DNA of 64,000 nt from Eudromia elegans. Lineage: Eukaryota; Chordata; Aves; Tinamiformes; Tinamidae. Every line of letters begins with the position of its first letter. Position 1 is the stretch's first letter. Position numbers and translations under genes: made by a program. This document shows, one piece after another, positions 1 through 12,961 of the stretch. The notes under the pieces were generated by a model, which was not told the origin of the DNA, did not search any database, and saw only the letters and a program-made list of their open reading frames with translations. The stretch is from positions 1,138,435 to 1,202,434 of the forward strand of contig PTEX01000003.1 of the NCBI GenBank assembly GCA_003342815.1. Direction: 5' to 3'.

Positions 1-2995
1 GACAACCACCAGCAATGAGGAGGTAACAAGCAATTGACACCGCTCTCAACTTCAAGAGTTTTACTCTTTGGCAAAAATGTCAAAATCTTATTTTAGGGTG
101 GCTTACTGCCATGGTTGTTCCGCTACAACAGCAGGTTTTTTGCTTTTTTGTTTATTTGTTTGATTGCTTGATTGATTTAGGGGGGAAATAGGTTTAAAAT
201 ATTCTATAGACAGTAACAGGAAAGTATTTGTTCATAAAACCTCCATGTAGTGATTCTATGTTTCTATGATTCTAATCTAGTGTAAGAGGAGATGCATTCA
301 ACTTTGGCTGTTTTTGCAGTCCCCATGTATCTGAAGGTAGATTATGGATGGAATACACACACACATATACATGAAAAGTATTAAACATGAAAAGTATTAA
401 ACAGCTTTTCTGTATGCAAAAGCATAAAATGTCCTGATCTCAAAATTAATATATTTACATTGACTGGTATAAAATAGAAGCAGTTTTTAACGCTATGAAC
501 ATTCTCAGCAGCACAGACACTTTAATTCATGCTCTGTGCTTAACTAATGGCAGCTGTATTCTTCAAAATTGCACACTTGGCCCTGTCCTCCTACACTCTC
601 TTGCAGCTAACCAACAAAAGCTCTGAAGGGTTTAAAAATAATCTTACTGAGCTCAGGGCAAAGGAGACTTTTACACTGATGGTATGCTGCAGGCCTTTTT
701 GAATCGATTTATCAAACCCAAGCCAAAACTACAAAATTAGAGATAAATTTTAACTCTAATTATGCATGCAGTAATTGTTAATAAAATCATAAACTAATAG
801 ACAGTAGTCTAGTGTTCACTATAGTGACTATCAGTTCTGCAAATGTCTCATTTATATTGTTTTTCAGGATGAAAGCATTAAAACTACCACTGGTATTTTT
901 AACTAATGACAGATCTAGATGATTTTCCCAGAGCCTTAATTTTCTAGGGGATTGGTAATTTCCATCATCACTGATGCTAATTGGCTGAAGCAAGTTTCAC
1001 TGACCTCAGTCAAATTTAGGCAGCTGTGTTTGCCTATCTATAAATTCTATTTGCCAGCAGCAGGTACTACTAAAAAACCCAAGGCTGCAAATGAAGCAAC
1101 ACAAGCAGGAAAAAAAGGAGAAATAGAAAAGAAAAAAGAAATTGGCATTAGCATATTAATAAAGCTCCTTACATATTTATAAAATATAAGCTGATATATT
1201 TCTTTGACTGTGTTTAAGATTTTTCAAGAGTTTCCTCTTCTTGCTGTTGCATGGCATAGTCCTCATGTACACAGCAGTCGCTGCTGCATGACTCACTCAT
1301 TGCACCAGGCAGAGCTCATCACTATAGGCAGGCTCGTGCTATAGGCAGACGTCACATTCGGGGCAGCTGTCGAATGTTTCTTAATGTTCCCGGTGTGCTG
1401 TGACCAGGCAGTGCGTGCACAATCATTTTAATGCTTTCATCGCTTCGACCATCCGTGAAAATGTTAGACTGACCAGTCTTGGCTACGGATCTGCATTTAG
1501 GTTAAGAACAGTTCAAGAGAAATTCTGCCCCAAGGCCACATAACACTACTGGAAGCAAAGCTGTAGCAGTGCAGGAGCTGTTGAATGATCCAAGTACTAG
1601 ACCAGGCATACCCTTGGGCTCAGCTATACACCCACCCCAGTTTACATTGCATTTTCCTCTTTATGAACTAATCCTTTCAACTCTTAGCATTTTGGCCATA
1701 GGAACATTTTGATAGAAAGTGGTTCAGGTCAGGATTAAGATCTATGTTGCCAAACACAGGAGATATGACGTCTTTGCTCTGCATCAGCCACTGAGGGAAA
1801 ATTATCATTCCAATAAACTGGAGCAATAAAGTACAGCCGGGGCAAAATTTTCATCACTAAAGGACTTTCATGTGTCAGAGGTTCAGCTAGACAGGAATTT
1901 GAGGACTGGAAAAGGAAGACAGAACTGGGCAAAGGTTTGGTGGTCTTGCTCACAGTCAAGGGTATCCTGATTTGTTCCCTGATGCCAGCACACTGGCCAG
2001 CACTTGCCACACGTTGTAGGGAAGATTTGGCACAGACAGTGAGTCATTGGGAGAAATCTCTTTTATGTATGTCCTCCTGGCTGCAAGCAGCAGATTTGTC
2101 CTACCCCTTGACCCCATGGTGCAGCCACGAGGGGAAAGACCACTAGATATGCAAGAGGATGATACAGAAACTGGATGCAGAGTTTCAGCTCCTTTTGCCC
2201 CTTACAGAATCTGTGATTTTAAATATTATATATATGGCAGTCCATTTCCCTCCCTCCCCTCCCATATGGTTACAGTGTTGTGCCAATGAAATGCTACTGA
2301 CTGCTGAAATAAGAAGAGTTGCATTTAAAAAAAGAATGATTGGTAGTGAATTTAACATACAGTTTTAAACTGTAAGTAATTACTAGAATTGGGCTAGCAA
2401 AAAAGAGTGTGGGACTAAGTGAGTGAAAGGGGAAAATAGATAAAAAATAATGTTGGGAAGCTATAAAAAACAGGAGGAAGGAAAACTCAGAAAAATTAAG
2501 GAGGAAGTAAGAGGAAAGAAACAGAAGCATCGTTGTGGGAAAGTGAATGTACCAACCCTGGCAGTTCACTGGGAGAAAAGAGAGACACAGAAAAAAGGGA
2601 AATGAATAATGTATCCCTTCATTCTCACTTTAGTTCTTAAGTGGATTTTGAAGTTATTACTGCAATCTTAAAGTTTTCCAACTGAATTGGAATCAAGTCC
2701 TCACTTCACCCTTCACATCCTATTAGGCAGTTCTTAGATCATAACTTATTTATAGGCTCTCATAATCTCCCGTCCTGACTACTGTAGCTTTCTTACAGTT
2801 TGACCTTCTTGAGACATATATGTCTTACATAGGGCACAGACTGAACGCAGCCACCTCAGCATCCACCTGCACCTCGTCTTCCTCTTCATTTCTCTCTGAA
2901 TTCTAAGTTTCCTTTTTTTTTGAACAAAATCTCCACTCACTGTGTTTTGCATCATCCCATCTACTATGTTTGTAGGGTTGGCTTGCACGTATGAT
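1..2995. other. Intergenic, no gene seen
   Basis: No open frame here looks coding: all are short, lack recognisable domains and have no splice support. The stretch holds an exact 16-base tandem duplication (CATGAAAAGTATTAAA at 370-385 and 386-401), a possible CR1 tail remnant near 252-272, and a CpG-enriched patch at about 1270-1490 described separately. The remainder is AT-rich unique sequence. Confidence 0.75.
252..272 (+). repeat. Possible CR1 3' tail remnant
   Basis: The sequence reads as imperfect copies of the ATTCTATG octamer that ends CR1 LINEs. I cannot recognise CR1 body sequence before it, so it may be a heavily decayed 3' end or chance. Confidence 0.25.
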
Positions 2996-3717
2996 TTTCC
3001 AGTACAGATTGGGGGTTGTCCTGCCTGAAAGTCGCTCCACAGAGAGGGATTGAGGAGCTGAGCAGTTAACCATGAGGCAGCAATGTGCCCTCGCGGCCAG
3101 GAAGGCCAATGAGATCCTGGCCTGCATGAGGAGGAGCAGTTGTCAGCAGGTCAGCAGGTCAAGGGAGGGGATCCTGCCCCTCTGCTCAGCTCTGGTGAGG
3201 CCGCACCTGGAGTATTGTGGGCAGGTCTGAGTTCCCCAGGACAAGAGGAATGTGGAGCTGCTGGAGAGGGTCCAGCGCAGAGCAATGAAGATGATGAGAC
3301 TGGAGCATCTATTGTATGAGGAAAGACTAAGCGAGCTGGGCCTATTTAGTCTGGAGAAGAGAAGACTGAGAGATCCAATCAATGTGTACAAATACCAGAG
3401 GGGTGAATGTCAGGATGAGGAGGCCAAACTCTTCTCGGTGTTGGCCAGTGATAGCACAAGGGGTAATGGGTGCAGGTTGAAACCCAGGCAGTTCCACGTC
3501 CATGTGAGGAAGAACTTCTTTCCTGTGAGGGTGACAGAGCCCTGGCACAGGCTGCCCAGAGAGGCTGTGGAGTCTCTTTCACTGGGGACCTTCAAACCCC
3601 CCCTGGATGCCACCCTGTGCCCCGTGCTCTGGGTGTCCCTGCTGGAGCAGGGGGTTGGACTAGAGGATCTCTAGAGCTCCCTTCCAACCTCAACCATTTT
3701 GGATTCTGTGAGTGACT
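2996..3717 (+). mobile_element. CR1 LINE, 3' part, sense orientation
   Basis: This is a 5'-truncated CR1 retroposon. The frame from 3072 reads [18 protein letters not shown], then [16 protein letters not shown], the conserved C-terminal region of CR1 ORF2 (reverse transcriptase protein). A TGA at 3228-3230 interrupts it where intact copies have a coding residue. The frame then resumes with VELLERVQRRAMKM and ELGLFSLEKRRL. The end at 3651-3717 is the typical CR1 3'UTR: GGTTGGACTAGAGGATCTC, then CCCTTCCAACCT, with an ATTCTGTG-type tail. It is moderately diverged and clearly dead. CR1 copies lack a poly(A) tail and end in octamer repeats, as here. Confidence 0.93.
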
Positions 3718-6700
3718 TTTTGTCCTCTCCACATATACTTCTGTGCTCATGCAATGTTGCCCTGTATGTCTGGAGTCTCTTCTACGTACTCCCTTCCACT
3801 TTGAAGTCAAGTAGATTTGAGTTAATAACATAAAATTGTATTTTGTGGAGTAGAAGCAAAAACAAAAAAAAAATCAAAACAACAAAATATTTCTGTCAGT
3901 CTCAGTCATCAAGATGTAGCCTATTATAAGCTGCATCCTTTCAAGTATTTGGGGGCAATTTTATGTTCTTTAGGATAAGTTTTACTTCTCTGGCCAGAAA
4001 ATACAACAAAATCTTTTCAGAAAGTGCTGAAAATCTTTCTAGGAAATGACTGCAATAAACAAGTCTTGACTTGTAGTCTGTCTCTCTAAGCTCTTGTTTC
4101 AGGCTACTGGACTCTCTGAATCCCTCCAAGAAAAGGAAATGGAAAACAGTATCAAAGGTGATTTGATTTAGGATTGAATCAGTTTGGGACTGAGAAGGGA
4201 AGAGACAACTTGATTCCCCACTTCTTGCATCACCCGTTCAGCCCTTCCACCAACTGTTCTTCCCCCTCCAGCACAGAGGTCTTAATCTGTTGCACATTTA
4301 ATTACTTTGGTAGCTTGAGGTAGTTTGAAAGGCCAGGCTGCCTTCTTCTACAATGGCTGGATAATGCAGGAAACTAAGAACAGGTAGTGATACTGCTATA
4401 TCCTGATACCACTGTCTGAGGAAAGATCACCAGTGTGGTGATTCACTGCTTTGGTAATCAGCAGACTGCTGATTTCCCAACATCTTTGGAGAGGAAAAGC
4501 ATTCATCACCAGGTACAACCGGCCCTACCAGCCCTATGTTTGTTAACTAAGCAAGTGACAGATCCTGTCCTTTGCATTCCTCTCCAACATGCAAAGAGCT
4601 GGTCACACTCAGTAAGGAAGCAAGTTACAAGCACAGCCTTTCGTTTGTTTCTCATCATATTCCTAAAATTATTTTGTTTTCATAGAAGTTATTGTTTGGC
4701 TTTAGGGATCTAGGCATCCAAAATATTTGAAAAGGCATCTTAAATATGATAATGAGATAAAGATGATGACATGATGAATATGATTAACACATGATTTCAG
4801 CCTTTATTAGAGGAAAAATATGGGAGTTGACAAGATGTATGTTTATCATCAAAGCAAGTTTCATTATTTGTTTTATAGAACTGATATTATTTCCAAGCTC
4901 ACTGAATTAGTGTCTCCAATCTCATAAAAAAGATGCAGTTTGATTTTCTCAGAAAATTGAAAACCTACATTTGTGCTTTAGAAAATTGCCTCTCAACATT
5001 TAAATGACTAACGATTTCTTGTAAAATCATTTTGCATGTCTTTATAGTATTCTGACATTAAGGAGGTTGACAGTTAAAAACAGAACTATCAAAATACATG
5101 TGAGCAATTAAATGTTTCCTCTGCACCAGGAAAGTCTGAGCTGCAGTCAAATTACCTATTGTATCTGAGGAAATGTGATGTTGTAAACCAGGCTGTTAAA
5201 GCCTACTAAAATGCTCGGTCTGTTTCTTCTGTGTGTAAGAGGAAGCAAATGGGGTGGAGAAGGGAGAACTGCTTAATATTTGCCCAAAATCTAGAAGCTT
5301 TACTCAGTTTGACTTGGGAAAGTGAGAGAGCCTGCAACACTATGGACAGCGATGTAGGCTGTGTCTATGCTGTGTTTGGTGGTAACACTAGTTCTCTAGC
5401 CTCACTTTGATCTTTGCTGTACGCCTACTTATGGTACCTCCTCTCTCAATGCTGGTGACACCACCTCGGACAAATCGGGATGCTAATTTGTGTCCCACGG
5501 ACCTTTAGGCCTTGCAGGATCTTCCAGTACCCCCTTTTCCTCATCCACACCCCAGCCCACAGTCACCACAATTCAAGTTATGTCCTAAGTGCCTGCGCAA
5601 CGATGCTGCCTGGTGCAAAGGCTAACAGCAAATTGTGGGAGACCTGGAACTGGAAGGCCATAAGAGGCCTACTCTCAGCTCACCTAGACGTTCCTTTTCT
5701 CCACTATCAAATTAATGCTGTTTATGCCAACTGGCAAGCTGCTTCTGGCAGCCTGCTACCCAGTCATGTCCACAGCTCGAGACAGCATCTCTGGGGAGAG
5801 CTGCTGTTGGATAATGAGAAACCAGCAACTGCTGCTAGGAGCATCTACTCCTGCACTTCATGCACAAACAGCATTATTTATTATATTTATTAGCATTTTT
5901 TTTTTTATTTGTTTGTAACTGCATATCAGAACTGAATGCAGATGTGTGTTCTGTCAGACTGTTAGAGAATGTTTTCCCCTCTGCCTATGAATACCAACAC
6001 CAATATCTTTCTTTTTTTGCTACAACTTTCTTGCAAGCTTATTTTGAACAGACAAGCACATATGGGCTCTGACTCCTTTTCGCACCTTACATTGATGTTA
6101 TTAAACTTTGAATCCATCACATGCTATTTTACAATTCTGCAAGTCATTACAGTTTAGGAACTATTTGCCTGAGTCTCCAGTCAAGGATGATCTGGTGTCT
6201 CCATCTGCTTACAGCAGTTTTAGAGTAGAGGAACCCAAATGTACCAGTGGAACCACTTGTCCTGCCACGTGTGTCACAATCAGCAGCGTGCACAAAACCT
6301 CAAGAGGAAAAAGCATTTCCTGTTTCTTCTGCCATTAGCTCACTCCCATAAACAAAAGAACAAGTCTTGATTCCCATATCACAGGTTACATGTTCCACTC
6401 TAGCAGCAGAAGAATGAACTATGATCTCAGGTCCTGAGTTACTATAGCATCAGACAAAACCTGACTGTTGTGAGATTAGTCTTTTCAGTTTAGCAAAAGA
6501 ACAAGGCGACCTTGCCCAGCTAGCAGCAGCAGAAATAACTTTATATCAGGTAGAGGATGTATCTGTCCTGCTTATGAGCATTGGATTTCCCTATCCACAG
6601 GGAATTTTGCTGTTCCTTTTGGTATCTATACCCAGAAGGCAAAAATCTCATTATCCTTACCTCTTCTTGGCCTGGAAATCTCTTAAAACATTCCCACTAG

Positions 6701-6732
6701 AAATCATGCCCACAATTTTTGTAATTTACACT
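3718..6732. other. Intergenic, no gene seen
   Basis: AT-rich unique sequence. The longest open frame (5480-5893, + strand, 137 codons) has no recognisable domain or splice context and looks like chance. No structured RNA, tandem array or mobile element was recognised between the two CR1 copies. Confidence 0.65.
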
Positions 6733-7060
6733 TACAGAATCACAGAATTCTTGGGGTTAGAAGGTACTTCTGGAAGTCAGTTGATCCCACCATGCTGCTC
6801 AAGCAGGATGAGCAAGAACAGGTTGCTCAGGCCCATGCCCAGTTGGGTTTTGGACATCTCCACAAATGGGGACTCCACAGCCTCTCTGGGCAACTTGTTG
6901 CAGTGCTCAACCCACCTCAGAGTGAAGACATGTTTTCCTATGTTCAAGTGAAATTTTCAGTTTTTTGGTTGTGTCCATTGCCTCTCATCCTGTCACTGGG
7001 CACCATTGAGAAGAGTCTGAACCAGTCCTCTTGGTCCTTCCCTCATTGGGTATTTCTGCA
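6733..7060 (-). mobile_element. CR1 LINE, 3' fragment, antisense orientation
   Basis: Read on the - strand this is a CR1 3' end. On the + strand it opens ACAGAATCACAGAATTCTTG followed by GGGTTAGAAGG, the reverse complement of the CR1 tail and 3'UTR. It then shows CTCTCTGGGCAACTTGTTGC (antisense of the conserved CR1 NSLP-type C-terminal region) and CATTGAGAAGAGTCTG. It is more decayed than the copy at 2996-3717. Its right-hand limit is uncertain; similarity fades by about 7060, although the GC-rich stretch runs to about 7150. Confidence 0.85.
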
Positions 7061-10000
7061 TTTTTTCTGTATTTCCCAGTCCCATAATCCTGTATTGCAC
7101 TGAGGAGGAGCCCTTAGACACCACGCTGCATGTGTGGTATAACAGGACGGTTGGTCTGATTTGGTGATGGCCCTCAGTCAAGGCTGAGCTTTAAAAGCTT
7201 TTGGTAACCAGAGTAAATCTGCTGAGCTGCTCCAGAGCAAGGATTTTTGTCAGGGAACTGAACACGTTCCATGCTGAAATTTTATTTTGAAGTGAAATCA
7301 TTTCCTGGTCCGCATGCACCAGCCTGTGCTGTGACTGTGTGTATACATTGTGAAATTATGTCTCTGTTTCCATGCTTTTCCTCACAGACATATTAATGTT
7401 CAGGCAAGGTGGGTGACTAGTAGACTAGGGATGCCTGCAAGAAATTCAATCCACTAACATAAACTCACCCACTCAGTGCATATTGCCACTGGGAGTGCTA
7501 ATAGAATTGAATTCAGCTCTTCTTTCTCAGGAGTCAGGTGATAAACAACTGTGGTTGGGAACTTAGCCATACAGCATCAGTGAGTTATGAACAAGATCAT
7601 ATGAGAAAGCACTGTAATTCCAAAATGTGCTTTTATGTCCTACTAAATATTGAACGTTTCCTGTCCTTCTGTACAAAATCTGTTTAAAAGTATTGTGAAC
7701 AGAGTCGATATTGAAGAGAACTCCAACTGCTTTTCCACTAAAGGTGCATAGTTCCTGTATCAATTGTGAAATGGAGAAAATGGAACATGAGGCAACTGTG
7801 ACTAGGTTAACAGTAAATTAGCGTTTTTCTTTTGGAGTGTGAAGAGGGAGGTGAGAAGCATTGTTAATTCTCAGTCTCCCAAAAGAGATATTAAGAGAAC
7901 TAGTCAGTTATCTTTCAGCTTAACATTTTGCAATGCTGCTTAACATTCAGGGACATTAAGTGAAGACCAGCACTGGCTACTGTGCTGTACTTGTTAAAAC
8001 TACCAGAGCATTACAGGAAAAGATTTATGGTTACTAACTGGGAGGGAGGAAACGCTTCCAACAAGAGTTAAAAGAAAATAACTCACAATGCAATTCTTAT
8101 TTTTATTCAGTGTGTATACATACTATCTATTACTTGCCCCATGCCCCAAACTTAAAATACAAGTGTTACTAAGGAAAAGGAACTCTTTCCTTAATGAAAA
8201 ATCCTTTCACATAACAAACGACGAAAAACAAAGTACAATGTTTTATATCATCGACAAATTGTCTCAATTGTGTAGACCTATCCATAGATTTAAACATCTA
8301 AGGATATAAGCTGATGTAAGCTACCATGGAGAAATTTCACTGCCATTGGTGAAATTACATGTCCACATCTGTGAGTGTGAGATCTCCTGTTAAAACTCCA
8401 AGCATCCGAAGATAGAGTATTCTTTTGACTGTTGCATGATAGTCTTCTTGATCTTGGAATAAAGTACAAAGAAACATAGGCATAATGCATGACAATGTTC
8501 CTTTAACAGTGTATTCTGGATATAGGGTTTAATTAAAATGCACAAATACATAGCATCTTCTAAGTTTCTCATGCTAACTCTCTATTAGGGTGTTAAAGAT
8601 AAGTGTTATAAGGATAGTAGGTGTAGGGGGACATTTGGGGTGATTTCTGAGCTCATATAAGCAAGTAAAAAGTGAGCCCAGCAGTTGCTGCTCTCTGTCG
8701 TGATTCTTTCTTCATCTTCCCCGGTGCAGCCCTAGGAACACATCCCCTTTAAAAACAGCCAGGGGCCGGTAAAAACAACCATTTGACTTCCAAACAGAAT
8801 GCAAAGATAAATACCTCTTGGTAAGAAAGTTTTCCTCTTATGCCACCACCTGTTTATTTGCCACCAATTTCCAGTTTGTAAGGGATTATTTTCCCACATT
8901 ATCTGTAGTTGGGCATGGCTTTGAAAGCTGACAGGCATGAAAGGAATCTCCTGTAGAAAGATAGACTATCTTTAGTGATTTCCTCTTCATTTACTTGCAG
9001 TAAGAAAGGAAGCTCTGAGGAGGGTGGTAGCAAACATTGGGAAAAAGGCTGGAGAAGAAATAAGGTTTGTAATGCTCCAGAATAGGCTTGAAAAGATCCT
9101 TTTAGTAACCTTTCTGCCAAGCTCAAAGCTTTATCTTGTTGCCTTTCGAAGTGAGTGCTTAGGAAGTATTCAGAGCTGAGCTCAATTATTCTCCTCATAG
9201 GGGAAATTGATTTCTACAATAAGGTCTTTCTTTGGTGAAATTCAGTTTATTTACAAAGAAATCTATACAGCGTGCTGTCTGTGTGGATGCTCAGGGCAAA
9301 TAGGAGGAGGCAGTTGATGCAACTTCACAGCTTCTCCATTGCGCCCTACCTTCTCTGCTCCTTTTTGCCTTTGGTCGACACAAGTCTGTATGTGCTGTCA
9401 GTCAGTCTGCGGGCCAGTGAGTTTAGGCCGTGCCCAGGCAAAGCCACGCTGGCTCCTGGCCTTTCATTGCGCGTTCAATCGCTCCTTCATTTCGCAGGAA
9501 TGACGGCTGCCTTCCCTACCCATGGACTCTCGCCAGGGATTTTGCTAAGGGTAAATGCTGTCTTCTGCCAGCACAACAGCACAAATATCCTCCTCCTAAA
9601 ATTAGGTAACTTCAATCCTGAGAATATTTCTTTCTTTTTCTTTATGCTAGCTTGTGGTTAACATCTGCAAAATGCAAACTGGCCATTCCAACTGATATAT
9701 TCATTGAAATAATTCCTTAATATATACATATATTCCGATTGCACAATGTGTCCTCTCAAAATAAAAAGGAAGCGGCTCTGCGCGTGTGCAGTGAACAGGA
9801 ACAGAACACCAAGCTGCGGGAGAAGTGTGGGCACGCCAAAGGCAGAGCTGCGGCTTTGCTCCGACCACTGCTTGGGGAAAACTTTGATTCATCAAGACAG
9901 AAAAATAGTAGTGTGGGCTATTTTCTTTTTCAAAATATTTATCAATCCATATTCTAAAATAAAAATGCAATAGGATTATTTAAAAATGTTTAAAGCGGGT

Positions 10001-12908
10001 TTGAGTGTAAAAATTCTTGAGGGAAGAAATTCTGCTGTCTTCTGCAGAACAGAAATGTGGGAAAAAATCAAAAAGAGAAATGAAGGAAATATGTTACTTC
10101 ACATTAATGTTGGAATTGGTATAATGATATTGACAACTTGTACATACAACCTTTTTTTTTTTAATTTTAAGAGGACAACATTTAATCTATTCCTGTTTGC
10201 ACACGGAATTTAGGCAGCTTTGGAAGCACATAAGCGACAAACCAAGCTGTAGTGCGGTTTTATTGCTAGTTCATTTCTGAGTCTGTTGTCATCAAAAGTA
10301 TTTATATGAAGTAGGATTATTTTTAACTGGAAGAGCTGCGGAAAGACAGGCCTTTTATTTCACCACTAACATATCAATAATTAGTTAAGAGTGAGTAACG
10401 TGATGTTTTAGTTATTTATTATTTAAAATTAAGATTACATTGTGGCTACAGGAATGAAAAATATTGACTTAAAATATAACTATATTACATGGTGAGGGAA
10501 AGATCCCTGCAAGTTCTTTTATACAGAAAATTTTCTTGGAATAACTTTCTCAAGATTTTCCACTGATAAGAATGCTGTTGTTGTTTAAATAACGTTGAGG
10601 TTGTCCTTTCCTGCACAGAGTGTAAGCCACACAAGCCAAATGTTTAAACAGTTGTATCAACCAAACATAGCATTCTTTAAATTTCTTGCTAAAGTCAAAT
10701 TTTGTTGACTGTTTAGTCTGCTGAATTCTTTCATAAAAAGGAGTCTGCTACACTGGGAAAAATTATGTCTCTTCTCTTTGTATTCAGATCAATGAAAGAC
10801 ACCATTTGAAGGAATGCTGCATCAGATCTATTATCAACACTCTCAAATTTATAAAACATAAGTTGACTGATCTGTTATTTTGGTATTTTGTGGAGCTATC
10901 AAGATAATCTCTAAGGACATCATTGAAACTGAATATTATTAGACAGGCATAGTTTGAGAGTTTGCATTTCATACCTTTAAAATCTACCGAACTTGAGAAA
11001 TTGACATTTTCTTTTCTTTCCTTTATTTTTTATCATCTGATTGCTGGAATTCTATCTCCTGTATCCCACCACTGTGCCACTGCAGCAGCTTTTTGCATTT
11101 TGTTTTCTTAAGAATTATGACTAGAGATCAAATGGTAAATTGGTTATCTAACAGATGTTTTACATTTTTCAATTTACCAGTCTCTTGTTTCAAACATTAT
11201 TTGTTTGATTAAGGCACCGTGCAATTCCTTTGTACTTCTGCAAAGGTAAACTCTTTTCTTTTTTTGTTATTCACAATTAATGTTAAAGGCCTGTTTACTG
11301 AGCAAGCTGAAAAGATATAACTAGTCATTCTACCTGCGGTAAAAGTCATAAATTCTGCAGAATAATCAGTACAAGCTGCCTTGTGAATTAAAAATGTACC
11401 GAGAAAAAGGTTCTTAAAAGTTAAAATACTTAGAAGAGGACGGAATATAGGTCAGATATTCTGACAGTTGGAAGGCTCCCAAGGGTGATGCTATGAAAGT
11501 TAAATGTGATTTTGCCTGCAGCTGCTAGTTGCTAGCACTATCCAAAACAGGATATAAGTGCAAGTAAAGTCAAGTTGGTGAGCAGAGGTTTGGACTTGGA
11601 CCCTTTTCTTGGCAGCCCCTGTGTGCCAGCAGAGCAGTAGCCTTCCCAACAGCAGCATTAGGCAGCCACGTGGCCTGTTTGCCCCATTCCAGCTATGCTT
11701 CACCTTCGGCATTCCCATGCATTCCAGGTTTCCAGTAAGGAAGTAACCAAGTGGCCTGGCAGGGTGTTTCCATTTGACATCCGCTGCACGTTCATTTCTG
11801 CCCCAGGGGAGCAGATGAGAGACCCACGTGACAGGTGGTAGTCATCTCCATAATCCCTGACAAGACACTGAAATGTCACAGCAAGAAATGCAGTATAAAA
11901 ATGCAGAGGGAATAAAACAGCAGGAAATATTGTCTGCTCCCACAGGAGTTCATGCTTACTGTGTTGTAGACTCCAGATTCATCTAAAGTTCCCCCTATGC
12001 TGTTTAAAGACACTGGGAAAGTTTTCTTCAAAATTTCCATCAAAACTGGATTTGTTATGATTTTTTTTTCCCTTGTTAACAGCCAAGTTCACTTTTTACT
12101 ATTCATCATTGCACTGCCTTTGTAGAGAGGGATCTTAAACACATGTAACCCTTGGCTTTGGACTTCTGATGTTCTATGATATTTTATAACTATATCAAAT
12201 AGTAACATGATCAAAATCTGAACAAAAATATTAAGGCATCATATGCCTTTTTAATCTGCATCCTGTGTTTTGTTATTATTAGTCACATCAGTGCAGATAC
12301 ATACAGATTTTCTTATTTATTACCTTAATTAAGTTTACTATAGTTCAAGATATGTTTAACAAATTGTAATTATTACTATTTATATATCTATAACTATGAT
12401 TTTAATCAGTCCACCTTTTCATTTTCAGCTCCTTAGATAAGATTCTAGCTCTCCCTTAGCTTATAAAATACAATTACTAGTCCTTTAGTAATTTTATTAG
12501 CTAATACTCGGAAGACTATGGAATGCGTATCTTCTATACTTGCACATATGTATATATTCTACTTCTTCATGTATTCCCTTACCTGACAGATCACCAGATA
12601 AATAAAATCTTCATTGCTTAATTATATTTATTAGTCAAGGGAGTTTCTATCCCAGACATATAGTTTCTTAATAAAGTCTATTGAACAGATTAACAGGTTT
12701 GAAAAAAAACAACTGATACTGAGATGGTCTCGATACTGAGATAATCTGTTGATGATCTAAGAAGTGTAGGAGAATAAATGCCCATTTATTACGTAGAGAA
12801 TGCGTTGCAATGAACAAGCACAAGGACAGAATGAAGCCTGTAGGCACACTCATAGTTAAGTTTTCTTCACTTTTGAGTGGACTGAAAGTCAAATTAATTT
12901 TTCACTTA

Positions 12909-12961
12909 ATGTATATATGTGTATGTATGTATATATATCGTGTATGTATGTATATATATAT
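12909..12961. repeat. TA / TATG microsatellite
   Basis: Alternating TA and TATG units with two near-identical halves (GTATGTATGTATATATAT twice) separated by a single CG dinucleotide. Confidence 0.9.

Noticed and set aside
5480-5893. 137-codon open frame in the upstream intergenic region
   Set aside because: Composition and sequence look random and there is no homology I recognise.
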